Assembly (NCBI GenBank): GCA_902541175.1
Contig: CACBPP010000006.1
Location: 1 to 55,792, forward strand
DNA length: 55,792 nucleotides
Reading direction: 5' to 3'
Source: an uncultured SAR86 cluster bacterium
Lineage (GTDB): Bacteria > Pseudomonadota > Gammaproteobacteria > Magnimaribacterales > D2472
Of this stretch, positions 30,153-39,380 are shown piece by piece. A program made the position numbers and the translations under genes. The notes beneath the pieces are model-generated. The model was not told where the DNA came from. It saw only the letters and a list, made by a program, of their open reading frames with translations, and searched no databases. Position 1 is the stretch's first letter. Every line of letters starts with the position of its first letter.

Positions 30153-30563
30153 ATGAACCAAACAAAAGAACTGAAAAAGGCAGGTCTCAAGGCTACATTG
30201 CCTAGAATAAAAATTATGGAAGTCTTAGAATCTACTGCTATCCAAGAAGAAGCACATTTTAGTGCTGAAGATATATATAAAGAACTTCTAAACAAAGGTG
30301 AAAATATTGGTCTTGCTTCTGTATACAGAGTCCTTACCCAGTTCGAAACTGCTGGAATAGTTAAAAAACATCACTTTGAAGGCAGTCATGCTGTTTATGA
30401 AGTACTAGAAGAAAATCATGAGCATATGGTTGATGTAGAATCTGGAAAGGTCTTAGAGTTTCAGGATAAAGAATTAATTGAAAGGCTAAACTTTATTGCT
30501 AAAAATGCTGGATATCAATTAGTTGATCATAATCTTGTGCTTCACGTTAAAAAATTAGATTAG
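30153..30563 (+). CDS. fur: Ferric uptake regulator Fur, cysteine-free
   Basis: Fur represses iron-uptake genes when bound to Fe(II). The 136-residue product has the winged helix (GLKATLPRIKIMEVLE, and the recognition helix in GLASVYRVLTQFE) and metal-site residues His35, and His89/His91 in ENHEHMV. It contains no cysteine at all: the CxxC of E. coli Fur (after HLIC) is replaced, and the His- and Cys-rich tail is missing. Pseudomonas-type Fur also lacks the full zinc site, so the protein is likely still functional. Family distinction from Zur or Mur rests on sequence likeness only. Confidence 0.9.
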   Translation: MNQTKELKKAGLKATLPRIKIMEVLESTAIQEEAHFSAEDIYKELLNKGENIGLASVYRVLTQFETAGIVKKHHFEGSHAVYEVLEENHEHMVDVESGKVLEFQDKELIERLNFIAKNAGYQLVDHNLVLHVKKLD

Positions 30564-30572
30564 TTAAAACCC

Positions 30573-30600
30573 CTTGAACTGATAATTAATATCCCAATAT
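30573..30600 (+). promoter_or_regulatory. Sigma-32 heat-shock promoter of grpE-dnaK-dnaJ
   Basis: The fur-grpE gap holds CTTGAA (30573-30578) preceded by CC, a 14-base spacer and CCCAATAT (30593-30600). The sigma-32 consensus is CTTGAA and CCCCATNT with 13-15 bases between, so only one base differs. The expected start near 30607 is 15 bases before grpE. No good sigma-70 promoter overlaps it. Confidence 0.8.
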
Positions 30601-30621
30601 ATGGTGGTATAGGGATATTTT

Positions 30622-31191
30622 ATGAGTGAAAAAGATAAATCTGTGGAAGAAAATTCTCTTGATGAAGAGCTTACATTAAATGGATCTGGGGAAGATTCTG
30701 ATGTAAGTGATGATTCTCAGGATGAATTTGAAAACGTTGGTACACCAACATATGAGGAGCTTGTTGAAAAAAAAGAGGAGCTCGAAGGATTATTACTTCG
30801 TGCTAATGCTGACCTTGATAATGCTTTAAAAAGAACATTAACAGAGGTTGAAAAAGCTCATAAATATGGAACTGAGAGACTGCTCATGGAGCTTTTGCCC
30901 ATAATAGATAACTTAGAGAATGCATTAAATAATTTGTCTGAGAATTCCTCAAAAGAGGATAAAGAAGGTATTGAATTAACTTTAAAATCTTTTGAATCAA
31001 CTCTTGATAAATTCGGAATGGTACCTATCTATCCGGATAATGAGGAATTTAATCCAGAAAAACATGAGGCTGTTTCAATGGAGAAAGATAAAACCAAGAA
31101 AGACGGCTTTGTTGGAAATATTTTTCAAAGGGGCTGGGAACTGCACTCAAGAGTCTTAAGACCCGCAAGAGTGACTGTGATTAAAAATTAG
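30622..31191 (+). CDS. grpE: Nucleotide exchange factor GrpE
   Basis: GrpE releases ADP from DnaK and so completes the folding cycle. The 189-residue product has an acidic low-complexity N-terminus of about 50 residues, a long coiled-coil helix with [15 protein letters not shown], and the beta domain with [16 protein letters not shown] and [15 protein letters not shown] at the end. It lies 10 bases before dnaK behind the sigma-32 promoter. Confidence 0.96.
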   Translation: MSEKDKSVEENSLDEELTLNGSGEDSDVSDDSQDEFENVGTPTYEELVEKKEELEGLLLRANADLDNALKRTLTEVEKAHKYGTERLLMELLPIIDNLENALNNLSENSSKEDKEGIELTLKSFESTLDKFGMVPIYPDNEEFNPEKHEAVSMEKDKTKKDGFVGNIFQRGWELHSRVLRPARVTVIKN

Positions 31192-31201
31192 AGGAAAAAG
31201 T

Positions 31202-33118
31202 ATGTCAAAAATTATAGGAATTGATTTAGGAACAACTAACAGCTGTGTTGCTGTTGTTGAAGGCCAACAACAAAAAGTTATTGAAAACGCTGAGGGTGCA
31301 AGGACAACACCATCTGTTATTGCATATACAGATAACGATGAAGTTCTTGTTGGGCTGCCAGCTAAAAGACAAGCTGTTACTAATCCTGAAAACACCTTGT
31401 ATGCAATTAAAAGATTAATAGGTAGAACATTCGATGATGAAGTTGTTAGTAAAGATGCTGACATGGTTCCCTATAAAATTGTTAAAGCAGATAATGGTGA
31501 TGCTTGGGTTGAGGCATCAAAAAAACAATTAGCCCCACCACAGGTTGCTGCAGAAGTTCTTAAAAAGATGAAGAAAACTGCTGAAGATTATCTTGGGCAT
31601 GAAGTAAAAGAAGCAGTAATTACAGTACCAGCTTATTTTAATGATTCACAAAGACAGGCAACGAAAGATGCAGGAAAAATTGCAGGCTTAGATGTTAAAA
31701 GAATTATCAATGAACCAACTGCAGCAGCGCTTGCGTATGGTCTTGATAAAGGCAAGGGAGATTCAACGGTAGCAGTATACGATCTTGGAGGAGGAACTTT
31801 TGATATATCTATTATTGAAATATCTGACGTTGATGGAGAGCATCAATTTGAAGTTTTATCTACAAATGGAGACACTTTCCTAGGTGGTGAAGATTTCGAT
31901 CTAAGATTGATTGATTATTTTGTTGATAAATTTAAAGAAGAATCTGGATTTGATTTGAAAAGCGATCCTCTTGCGCTTCAAAGATTAAAAGAAGCTGCTG
32001 AAAAGGCCAAAATCGAACTATCTTCATCTGAGCAAACAGAAGTTAATTTGCCTTATATAACTGCTGATAGTTCTGGACCAAAACATTTTGTACACAAGAT
32101 TACTAGAGCTAAATTAGAGTCCCTTGTAGAGGATTTGGTTGATAAAAGCCTTGAGCCTCTTAAACTTGCGCTTAAGGATGCAAAAATATCAAAGGGAGAC
32201 ATAAATGAGATTTTGCTAGTTGGTGGACAAACAAGGATGCCACTTGTTCAAAAGAAAGTTGCAGATTTTTTCGGTAAAGATCCTAGAAAAGACTTAAATC
32301 CTGATGAAGCAGTAGCTGTTGGCGCTGCTATTCAAGGTTCAGTTTTATCTGGAGATACAACTGATGTATTGCTTTTAGATGTTACTCCCTTAACACTTGG
32401 TATTGAAACTCTAGGTGGAGTAGCTACCCCACTTATTGAAAAAAATACTACTATTCCTACTCAAAAATCTCAGGTATTTTCGACAGCCGAAGATAACCAA
32501 ACTGCTGTTACAGTGCATGTCATTCAAGGAGAAAGAACTCAGGCTGCTCAGAATAAATCATTAGGCCAATTTAATCTAACTGACATACCTGCTGCAGCAA
32601 GAGGAGTTCCACAAATCGAAGTATCATTTGATCTTGATGCAAATGGGATTTTGAACGTTTCAGCAAAAGATAAGAATACTGGTAAAGAACAATCAATTGT
32701 TATTAAAGCATCTAGCGGATTATCAGACGAAGATATAGAAAAGATGGTAAAAGATGCCGAGGCGAATGCTGAAGATGATAAGAAATTTGAAGAACTAGTA
32801 AAAACTAAAAATAATGCCGATATGTTGGTTCATGCCACAAGAAAGACTATTGAGGAATCTCAGGATAAACTTGAAGATGAAGAAAAGAATCAAGTAGAAG
32901 AGGCGCTAAAAGGATTAGAAGAAGCAATATCATCTGAAGATATCGAAGCAATTGAGTCTGCAACAAAAAATCTAAATGATGTACTTACACCACTAACTCA
33001 AAAACTATATAAACAGGAAAGCTCAGAAGGACAGTCTGATACTAATGCAGATGAAGACGGTTCTACTGAAAATACTGTTGATGCTGAATTTGAGGAAGTT
33101 AAAGAAGAAGAAAAGTAA
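31202..33118 (+). CDS. dnaK: Hsp70 chaperone DnaK
   Basis: DnaK binds exposed hydrophobic stretches in an ATP-driven cycle with DnaJ and GrpE. The 638-residue product equals the E. coli length. The ATPase begins [19 protein letters not shown], carries the [13 protein letters not shown] phosphate loop and the [10 protein letters not shown] segment, then the linker [13 protein letters not shown] into the substrate domain. The C-terminus is an acidic tail ending EEVKEEEK. dnaJ starts 9 bases later. Confidence 0.99.
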   Translation: MSKIIGIDLGTTNSCVAVVEGQQQKVIENAEGARTTPSVIAYTDNDEVLVGLPAKRQAVTNPENTLYAIKRLIGRTFDDEVVSKDADMVPYKIVKADNGDAWVEASKKQLAPPQVAAEVLKKMKKTAEDYLGHEVKEAVITVPAYFNDSQRQATKDAGKIAGLDVKRIINEPTAAALAYGLDKGKGDSTVAVYDLGGGTFDISIIEISDVDGEHQFEVLSTNGDTFLGGEDFDLRLIDYFVDKFKEESGFDLKSDPLALQRLKEAAEKAKIELSSSEQTEVNLPYITADSSGPKHFVHKITRAKLESLVEDLVDKSLEPLKLALKDAKISKGDINEILLVGGQTRMPLVQKKVADFFGKDPRKDLNPDEAVAVGAAIQGSVLSGDTTDVLLLDVTPLTLGIETLGGVATPLIEKNTTIPTQKSQVFSTAEDNQTAVTVHVIQGERTQAAQNKSLGQFNLTDIPAAARGVPQIEVSFDLDANGILNVSAKDKNTGKEQSIVIKASSGLSDEDIEKMVKDAEANAEDDKKFEELVKTKNNADMLVHATRKTIEESQDKLEDEEKNQVEEALKGLEEAISSEDIEAIESATKNLNDVLTPLTQKLYKQESSEGQSDTNADEDGSTENTVDAEFEEVKEEEK

Positions 33119-33127
33119 AGATTTATC

Positions 33128-34234
33128 ATGTCTAAGAGAGACTACTATGAAACTCTTGAAGTCTCTCGTGATGCTTCATCAAATGAATTAAAAAAGGCCT
33201 TCAAAAAGAAGGCAATGAAATATCACCCAGATAGAAATCCAGATAATCCAGAAGCAGCAGAAAAATTTAAAGAAGCTGCTGAAGCTTATGATGTTCTTTC
33301 AGATCCTCAAAAAAAATCTGCGTATGACCAATTTGGCCATTCCGGTGTTGAAGGTATGGGAGGCGGAGGACCGAACTTTAATGATATAAATATCAATGAT
33401 ATTTTTGGTGATATTTTTGGAGATGTATTTGGGACCAGGTCTCAATCTAGAAGACAAAGGAGGGGTTCGGATCTTCAATATAATCTTGATTTAGATCTCA
33501 AAGATGCGGTCCTAGGTATACAAAAGAAAATTAAAATTCCCTCATATGCTCAATGTTCAGATTGTTCTGGATCAGGTGCTGAAAAAGGATCTAGTCCAAT
33601 TACGTGTTCAAATTGTGGCGGCTCTGGTCAAATTAGAATGCAACAAGGGTTTTTTTCAGTTCAGCAAACCTGTTCAGTTTGTTCTGGAAATGGTCAAGTA
33701 ATTAAAAACCTATGTAAAACGTGCAGGGGAGCAGGAGCAACTAAAGATAACAAAACTTTATCAGTAAACATTCCAGCTGGAGTTGATAATGGAGATAAAG
33801 TAAGACTTTCAGGCGAAGGAGAGTGGATGAAGGGTGGTCAATCAGGAGATCTTTATGTTGCCATTAGAGTTAACAACGATCCAATTTTTGAAAGAGATGG
33901 AAGGCATTTGTACATAGAAGCCCCAATACCTTTTGAAATTTCTGTAACTGGAGGCTCTATTAAGATACCAACATTAGAGAAATCAATCTCATTAAAAATT
34001 CCAGCAAACACTCAAACAGGAAAAGTTTTTAGAATTAAAGGAAAGGGAGCCTCAGTGGTTAGAGATAGAAGAAGAGGTGATATATTATGTAGAGTCGTTG
34101 TTGAGACGCCTTCTAACTTGAATAAAGATCAGATGAAGCTTTTAAATGAATTGAGCGTATCCTTAGATCAATCAAAGAACTATCCAGGTACAGATACCTT
34201 TTTAAAAGCGATTTCTAAGATCAAAAATGATTGA
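33128..34234 (+). CDS. dnaJ: Hsp40 co-chaperone DnaJ
   Basis: DnaJ delivers substrates to DnaK and stimulates its ATPase. The 368-residue product has an N-terminal J domain with HPD in YHPDRNPDNP, a glycine- and phenylalanine-bearing linker, and four zinc-binding repeats (CSDCSGSG, CSNCGGSG, CSVCSGNG, CKTCRGAG), so it is a class A Hsp40. The stop overlaps the dapB start by 8 bases. Confidence 0.99.
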   Translation: MSKRDYYETLEVSRDASSNELKKAFKKKAMKYHPDRNPDNPEAAEKFKEAAEAYDVLSDPQKKSAYDQFGHSGVEGMGGGGPNFNDININDIFGDIFGDVFGTRSQSRRQRRGSDLQYNLDLDLKDAVLGIQKKIKIPSYAQCSDCSGSGAEKGSSPITCSNCGGSGQIRMQQGFFSVQQTCSVCSGNGQVIKNLCKTCRGAGATKDNKTLSVNIPAGVDNGDKVRLSGEGEWMKGGQSGDLYVAIRVNNDPIFERDGRHLYIEAPIPFEISVTGGSIKIPTLEKSISLKIPANTQTGKVFRIKGKGASVVRDRRRGDILCRVVVETPSNLNKDQMKLLNELSVSLDQSKNYPGTDTFLKAISKIKND

Positions 34235-34877
34235 ATTATATATAAATGGCATTTCTGGAAGGATGGGCACAACTATATATGATTTAGTTAATGTAAATGA
34301 TGAATTTAAAGTTACTGAAAATTTAACCTCTGCAGATGTAGTTATAGACTTTTCTCACCCCTCATCCACTAAGAAAATTATTAATAGTTGTTTAAAACAT
34401 AATATTCCTATGGTCATTGGAACTACAGGGTTAAATAAAGATGTATTAGAAAATATTGATATTGCTTCAAAAAAATTGCCTATAGTTTTGGCAGCAAATA
34501 TGAGTATCGGTGTTTATCAATTAAAAGATTCTTTAAAAAGCTTTATAAAAAAAAATGAAAACAAAGTTAATTGTTCAATTGAAGAAACCCATCATTTAAA
34601 GAAGCTAGATAAACCATCAGGTACTGCAATTGAAATTGAAAATTTAATTAAAGATGTGGATACACTCAATCTAATTAATTTATCTAAAACTGTTTCATAC
34701 AGAAAAGATGATATAAGTGGAATACATAAGGTTATCTTTAAAGATAAAGATGTTACATATACTTTTACGCACAAAGCAATCTCTAGAGATATTTTTGGAA
34801 ATGGAGCACTATATTGTGCGAAGAAAGTAATTAAGTTTCAACCAAATTTATATACTTTTGAGAAGATTATTAATTAG
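34227..34877 (+). CDS. dapB: 4-hydroxy-tetrahydrodipicolinate reductase, short form
   Basis: DapB reduces the dipicolinate precursor in lysine and peptidoglycan diaminopimelate synthesis. The 216-residue product is clearly shorter than E. coli DapB (273). The cofactor loop GISGRMG is at residues 8-14, GTTGL near 65-69, and the substrate motif is THHLKKLDKPSGTA with His122 and Lys126 in the catalytic places. Most of the missing length lies between the cofactor loop and the VIDFSHP strand. The overlap with dnaJ suggests transcription from the heat-shock promoter, unless another promoter lies inside dnaJ. Confidence 0.93.
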   Translation: MIELYINGISGRMGTTIYDLVNVNDEFKVTENLTSADVVIDFSHPSSTKKIINSCLKHNIPMVIGTTGLNKDVLENIDIASKKLPIVLAANMSIGVYQLKDSLKSFIKKNENKVNCSIEETHHLKKLDKPSGTAIEIENLIKDVDTLNLINLSKTVSYRKDDISGIHKVIFKDKDVTYTFTHKAISRDIFGNGALYCAKKVIKFQPNLYTFEKIIN

Positions 34878-34886
34878 ATCAAAGCT

Positions 34887-34915
34887 TTAAATATTAATAA
34901 TTTTTCTATAGAATA
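34887..34915 (+). promoter_or_regulatory. Candidate promoter of the rpsB operon
   Basis: TTTAAA (34887-34892), a 17-base spacer and TAGAAT (34910-34915) lie just after dapB. The -10 box is good and the -35 box is weak. It gives a leader of about 90 bases before rpsB. Confidence 0.45.
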
Positions 34916-34952
34916 CAAAAACTTTAACCACGAAGATTCTGTTTTTGTAGAG

Positions 34953-35000
34953 TGGGGTGCTTTTAAAGTTTGCTTTACTAAGAATCGGAGAATAACCCCA
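34953..35000 (+). promoter_or_regulatory. Candidate leader hairpin in front of rpsB
   Basis: In the 136-base gap before rpsB, TGGGGT (34953-34958) can pair with ACCCCA (34995-35000). The second arm ends directly before the ribosome binding site AGGAGA. In E. coli the rpsB leader is a control site for S2 autoregulation, so a similar role is reasonable here, but the match is structural and not proved. Confidence 0.35.
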
Positions 35001-35013
35001 TAGGAGATAAAAA

Positions 35014-35916
35014 TTGAGTATAGTATCAATTAAAGACCTGCTTCAAGCAGGAGTTCATTTCGGTCATCAACAAAGATTCTGGAATCCAAAAATGGATGAG
35101 TATATTTTTGATACCAGAAAACAAATTAGTATTATTAACCTAGAGATTACTCAAGAACATTTAAGTGCAGCTGCATCGAAAGTTGAGGATATATGCTCAA
35201 AGGGTAATAAAATTTTATTTGTTGGTACAAAAAGGTCTGCAAGCAAGACAATTAAGGAAGAGGCATCTCAAATAGGATTGCCTTATGTTGATAAAAGATG
35301 GTTAGGTGGAACCCTCACAAATTGGAAGACAATTAGAGGCTCTATTAGAAGGCTTATAGATATTGAAGAAATGATTTCTTCAGGAAGAATTGAAAAGCTA
35401 ATTAAAAAGGAAGCGGTAGAAATTCAAAAAGAATATACAAAATTAAAGGCTAGCGTTGGCGGTATAAAAGATATGAAAGGTTTGCCTGATGCAATTTTTG
35501 TTGTTGATGTAAAGTATGAAAAGATTGCAGTACTTGAGGCAAAAAAAATGGGTATTCCAGTTATTGGAATAGTTGACACAAACTCTGACCCAGATGGTAT
35601 CGATACTATTATCCCTGCTAATGATGATGCAATAAGATCAATTAGGTTAATTACTAAAGTTATCGCAGATGCCTGCGCTAGAGGTATTGAGTCTGCAAAG
35701 GGTTTTGCTCCTAAATCTGACGCACCAGTCATTCAGAAAGTTAAAAAAGATGATTCTGAAGTAACAATTGAAGATAAACAAGAAGAAGTTAAAGATGCTT
35801 CAAGTGCTGATGATGAAGCTGAAAAAGAAGTTAAAGCTGATATAGAATCAACCAAGGTTGACCAAGAACTTTCGGATGATACTCCACCTGAAAATACTAA
35901 TGAAGAGGATAAATAA
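35014..35916 (+). CDS. rpsB: 30S ribosomal protein S2 with an acidic C-terminal extension
   Basis: S2 lies at the back of the 30S neck and helps bind S1. The product begins SIVSIKDLLQAGVHFGHQQRFWNP and has KRWLGGTLTNWKTI and GIPVIGIVDTNSDP, the family signatures. It starts with TTG at 35014 with an AGGAGA a few bases upstream. At 300 residues it is about 60 longer than in E. coli; after residue 240 it is rich in Asp, Glu, Lys and Ser. The gene heads the long operon, with tsf after 2 bases. Confidence 0.97.
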   Translation: MSIVSIKDLLQAGVHFGHQQRFWNPKMDEYIFDTRKQISIINLEITQEHLSAAASKVEDICSKGNKILFVGTKRSASKTIKEEASQIGLPYVDKRWLGGTLTNWKTIRGSIRRLIDIEEMISSGRIEKLIKKEAVEIQKEYTKLKASVGGIKDMKGLPDAIFVVDVKYEKIAVLEAKKMGIPVIGIVDTNSDPDGIDTIIPANDDAIRSIRLITKVIADACARGIESAKGFAPKSDAPVIQKVKKDDSEVTIEDKQEEVKDASSADDEAEKEVKADIESTKVDQELSDDTPPENTNEEDK

Positions 35917-35918
35917 AA

Positions 35919-36776
35919 GTGGAAATTAAAGCATCACAAGTAAAAGAGTTAAGAGATATGACTGGTGTAGCAATGATGGACTGCAAAAAAGCACTTGTTG
36001 AATGTGAGGGCAATATACAAAAAGCTCTTGATCTTTTACGATCAAATAGCGCGCTTAAAGCAGAAAAAAAATCCTCAAGAGTTGCAGCAGATGGAATCTT
36101 GGTCGTATCTGTAAATGAAGATTATGCAACCTTGGTAGAGTTAAATTCAGAAACAGATTTCGCTGCAAAAGATGCAAACTTTTTATCTTTTGGTGAAAAG
36201 GTAAAAGAATATATTTCAAAAAATAAAATTTTTGAGGCTTCTGTTCTTAAAGAGTCCTCACTAGAAGATGACAGAAAAGCATTAGTTCAAACCATTGGTG
36301 AAAATATTCAAATTAGAAGAGTTGTTACTCTTGAATTTGATTCAAGTATGAACATTGGCATCTATATTCATTCTGATTCAAAACTTGGTTCACTGGTTGT
36401 TACAAAGGGCGGCAGTGATGAAATAGCAAAAGATATTGCAATGCATGTGTCGGCTTTTAACCCTTTATGTTTATCTCAAGACGATATAGATAAAGACATA
36501 CTTGAAAGGGAAAAAGCAATATACCAAAATCAAGCCAAAGATTCTGGCAAACCACAGGATATTATGGATAAAATGGTTGATGGGAAGATTAAGAGATTCT
36601 TATCAGAAGTTTCATTAATTTCTCAAAATTTTGTTAAAGACCCTGACATTACAGTTCAAGAGTATTTAGAAATGGGTGGTGCAACCATTGTTGAGTTTGC
36701 TAGATTAAAAGTTGGTGAGGGAATCGAGGTTGAGACAAAAGATTTCGCTGAAGAGGTTGCAGAACAGTTAAAGTAA
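35919..36776 (+). CDS. tsf: Translation elongation factor Ts
   Basis: EF-Ts recycles EF-Tu by releasing GDP. The 285-residue product shows VKELRDMTGVAMMDCKKALVE at the start and the TDFAAKDANF motif that contacts EF-Tu near residue 80. It starts with GTG at 35919. EF-Tu itself is not encoded in this window, although its usual place after fusA is present. Confidence 0.98.
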   Translation: MEIKASQVKELRDMTGVAMMDCKKALVECEGNIQKALDLLRSNSALKAEKKSSRVAADGILVVSVNEDYATLVELNSETDFAAKDANFLSFGEKVKEYISKNKIFEASVLKESSLEDDRKALVQTIGENIQIRRVVTLEFDSSMNIGIYIHSDSKLGSLVVTKGGSDEIAKDIAMHVSAFNPLCLSQDDIDKDILEREKAIYQNQAKDSGKPQDIMDKMVDGKIKRFLSEVSLISQNFVKDPDITVQEYLEMGGATIVEFARLKVGEGIEVETKDFAEEVAEQLK

Positions 36777-36779
36777 AAT

Positions 36780-37493
36780 ATGTCCAAGTTAGAGCATAAA
36801 AGAATTCTTCTTAAATTTAGTGGAGAATCTGTTGCTGGAAATGAAAAACAAGGCATTGATCCAAAAATATTAGATGGAATGGCAAGCTCAGTTAAGTCTT
36901 GCAAAGAATTAGATGCAGAAATTGGCATTGTTATTGGCGGTGGAAATCTTTTTAGGGGAGAAAAATTAAATAAAGCTGGGATGGACAGGGTTGCTGGTGA
37001 TCATATGGGAATGTTAGCAACTGTTATGAATGGAATTGCTTTAAGAGATTCTCTCGAAAGAACTGGAATTAAAACAAGAGTTATGTCTGCGATATCTATG
37101 TCAGGTATTGTTGAACATTATGATAGAAGATTAGCAATTCAATTACTAAGTGACGGGTATGTTGTAATATTCACAGCTGGAACAGGAAACCCATTTTTTA
37201 CTACAGATACAGCTGGATGCTTAAGAGCAATAGAAACTCAAGCTGACCTCATGCTGAAAGCAACAAGAGTTGATGGAGTGTATGACTCAGATCCTGAAAT
37301 AAATAAAGATGCTAAATTTTTTGATTCATTATCATTTGATGACGCTATATCAAAAAATCTTAAAGTTATGGATGCTACAGCTCTAACACTCGCAAGAGAC
37401 CATGGATTGCCTATTAATGTTTTTAATGTTAATAATCATAGCGCATTAAAAGACATAATTTGTGGCAAAAAAATAGGTACACTTATATCTTAA
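36780..37493 (+). CDS. pyrH: UMP kinase
   Basis: PyrH phosphorylates UMP to UDP and belongs to the amino-acid kinase fold, not the adenylate-kinase fold. The 237-residue product has [13 protein letters not shown] at the start, [13 protein letters not shown] in the nucleotide region, and [15 protein letters not shown] near residue 140. It lies between tsf and frr as in most proteobacteria. Confidence 0.98.
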   Translation: MSKLEHKRILLKFSGESVAGNEKQGIDPKILDGMASSVKSCKELDAEIGIVIGGGNLFRGEKLNKAGMDRVAGDHMGMLATVMNGIALRDSLERTGIKTRVMSAISMSGIVEHYDRRLAIQLLSDGYVVIFTAGTGNPFFTTDTAGCLRAIETQADLMLKATRVDGVYDSDPEINKDAKFFDSLSFDDAISKNLKVMDATALTLARDHGLPINVFNVNNHSALKDIICGKKIGTLIS

Positions 37494-37494
37494 T

Positions 37495-38049
37495 ATGGAA
37501 AATTTATTAAATGATGTGACGCAAAGAATGGATAAATCATTATCTGCTCTTAGAAGCGCCTTTAACAAAATAAGAACTGGAAGAGCGAATCCAGCAATAC
37601 TTGATGATGTAAACGTAGACTACTATGGGAATATGACCCCTATTAATCAAACATCCAATATAAGCATTGAAGAGGGTAGATCAATCGTTATATCACCATG
37701 GGATAAGAATTTAATTCCTGAAATAGAAAAAGCAATTTTAAATTCTGACCTTGGCCTTAATCCAAGTACAAGCGGTGACTTAATTAGAGTTACCATGCCT
37801 GCTTTAACAGAAGAAACAAGACAGGATTACATAAAACAAGCGAGAGCAGAAGCTGAAAATTCAAGAGTTTCCATTAGAAATATTAGAAGAGATGCCAATC
37901 AGGCAGCAAAAGAAAAACAACAATCATCTGAAATTTCAGAAGACGAGTTAAGAAGAATAGAAGATCTAATTCAAAAAGAAACTGACAAATTCATATCAAT
38001 TGTTGATTCAGATTTAAAAAATAAAGAATCAGACTTACTCGAAATTTAG
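37495..38049 (+). CDS. frr: Ribosome recycling factor
   Basis: RRF acts with EF-G to split the ribosome after termination. The 184-residue product (185 in E. coli) has the tRNA-mimic helices with RTGRANPAILDDV near residue 27 and TEETRQDYIKQARAEAENSRVSIRN further on. It starts one base after pyrH. Confidence 0.98.
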   Translation: MENLLNDVTQRMDKSLSALRSAFNKIRTGRANPAILDDVNVDYYGNMTPINQTSNISIEEGRSIVISPWDKNLIPEIEKAILNSDLGLNPSTSGDLIRVTMPALTEETRQDYIKQARAEAENSRVSIRNIRRDANQAAKEKQQSSEISEDELRRIEDLIQKETDKFISIVDSDLKNKESDLLEI

Positions 38050-38058
38050 TCGCCTAAA

Positions 38059-38778
38059 ATGGCTAATTCTAGCAAAATCAATACACCAAAACACGTTGGT
38101 ATAATTATGGATGGCAATGGAAGATGGGCCATTAAAAACTCTTTAAAAATTAGCGAAGGTCATAAGAAAGGAGTTAGCATTGTAAGAGACATAGTAGAAG
38201 AATCAGTAAAACAAGACCTATCATCTTTAACAATCTACGCTTTTAGCACTGAGAACTGGAAAAGACCTAAAGCTGAGGTTACCGCTATTAAAAAATTAGT
38301 TATTGATGCAATCAATGATCAAGTTCCTGAACTAAAAGAGCAGAGAGTAAGGCTAAAGTTTTTTGGAAACACATGCGACTTTGGAAAAAAAGTTATTGAT
38401 AAGATAGTTTATGCGGAACAAGAAACGCGCATAAAAAACTCTAAGCTAGACTTGAATGTTGCCCTTGGATACGGTGGTAAGCAGGATATTGTGGACATAA
38501 CTAAAAAAATAGCATCAAGTGTTTCGGCTAAACAAATTAAAATAGAAGATATCAATGAAAAAGTTATACATAATGCATCATCCGTTCCAGTTGAAGATAT
38601 AGACCTTTTAATTAGAACTGGCGGTGATAAGAGAATAAGCAATTTTCTTCTTTATCAAATCGCATATGCTGAGATAATGTTTGTTGATAAATATTGGCCT
38701 GATTTTAATAGGAAAGACTTTTTAAAATGTATTGATAATTTTAAAAAAATAAATAGAAGATTTGGCAAAAGAAAATGA
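38059..38778 (+). CDS. uppS: Undecaprenyl diphosphate synthase (cis-prenyltransferase)
   Basis: UppS builds the C55 lipid carrier of cell-wall and surface sugars. The 239-residue product has the signature HVGIIMDGNGRWA with catalytic Asp18, then LTIYAFSTENWKRP and the C-terminal DLLIRTGGDKRISNFLLYQ. The last four bases overlap cdsA. Confidence 0.97.
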   Translation: MANSSKINTPKHVGIIMDGNGRWAIKNSLKISEGHKKGVSIVRDIVEESVKQDLSSLTIYAFSTENWKRPKAEVTAIKKLVIDAINDQVPELKEQRVRLKFFGNTCDFGKKVIDKIVYAEQETRIKNSKLDLNVALGYGGKQDIVDITKKIASSVSAKQIKIEDINEKVIHNASSVPVEDIDLLIRTGGDKRISNFLLYQIAYAEIMFVDKYWPDFNRKDFLKCIDNFKKINRRFGKRK

Positions 38779-39380
38779 ATACAATACTTACAAGAATATC
38801 TACATCCCTATTATTAGTTCTGATTATCTTTTTAATAATTTATTTAGAAAATATTTGGATATTTTCATTAGCAATATCCTTTGTTTGTATTTTAGGAATA
38901 TTTGAGTGGGTAACAAATAAATTTGAAAATCTTTTTTTAGGATTATTTCTTATTTTTGGCTTCGGTTCATGTTCAATCCTTTATGTGTTATTAAATAAAA
39001 ATTTTTATCTTTTGTATGGATTAATTATTATAAATACAGCAATTTTTGATACATTTGCTTACGTCATCGGAACAAAGTTTGGAGCTAATTTTATTGTAAA
39101 AAAGATTAGCCCTAATAAGACTCTTGAGGGTTTGATTGGAGGTATGATTGGATGCATAATTTTTGGATTAATATGCGGCCAAATATTTGAAATCAATTTT
39201 CTGCCACTTATTTTTATATTAGGAGGATTTTTGGCATTCATCGGAGATTTACTAATAAGTTATTTCAAAAGACAGTCAGGAGTAAAAGATACAGGTTCAA
39301 TTCTTCCAGGTCACGGAGGAATTTTAGATAGAATAGATTCCCATCTTATAGCAACTCCAATATTAATTTTATTATTATGA
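38775..39380 (+). CDS. cdsA: Phosphatidate cytidylyltransferase, short form
   Basis: CdsA makes CDP-diacylglycerol for phospholipid synthesis in the inner membrane. The 201-residue product is short (285 in E. coli), but the family signature is intact near the end: SYFKRQSGVKDTGSILPGHG followed by GILDRIDS. Hydrophobic helices fill the rest. The N-terminal start TRISTSLLLVLIIFL is normal, so the missing length is mostly in the middle. Overlaps on both sides suggest tight coupling with uppS and dxr. Confidence 0.92.
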   Translation: MNTILTRISTSLLLVLIIFLIIYLENIWIFSLAISFVCILGIFEWVTNKFENLFLGLFLIFGFGSCSILYVLLNKNFYLLYGLIIINTAIFDTFAYVIGTKFGANFIVKKISPNKTLEGLIGGMIGCIIFGLICGQIFEINFLPLIFILGGFLAFIGDLLISYFKRQSGVKDTGSILPGHGGILDRIDSHLIATPILILLL

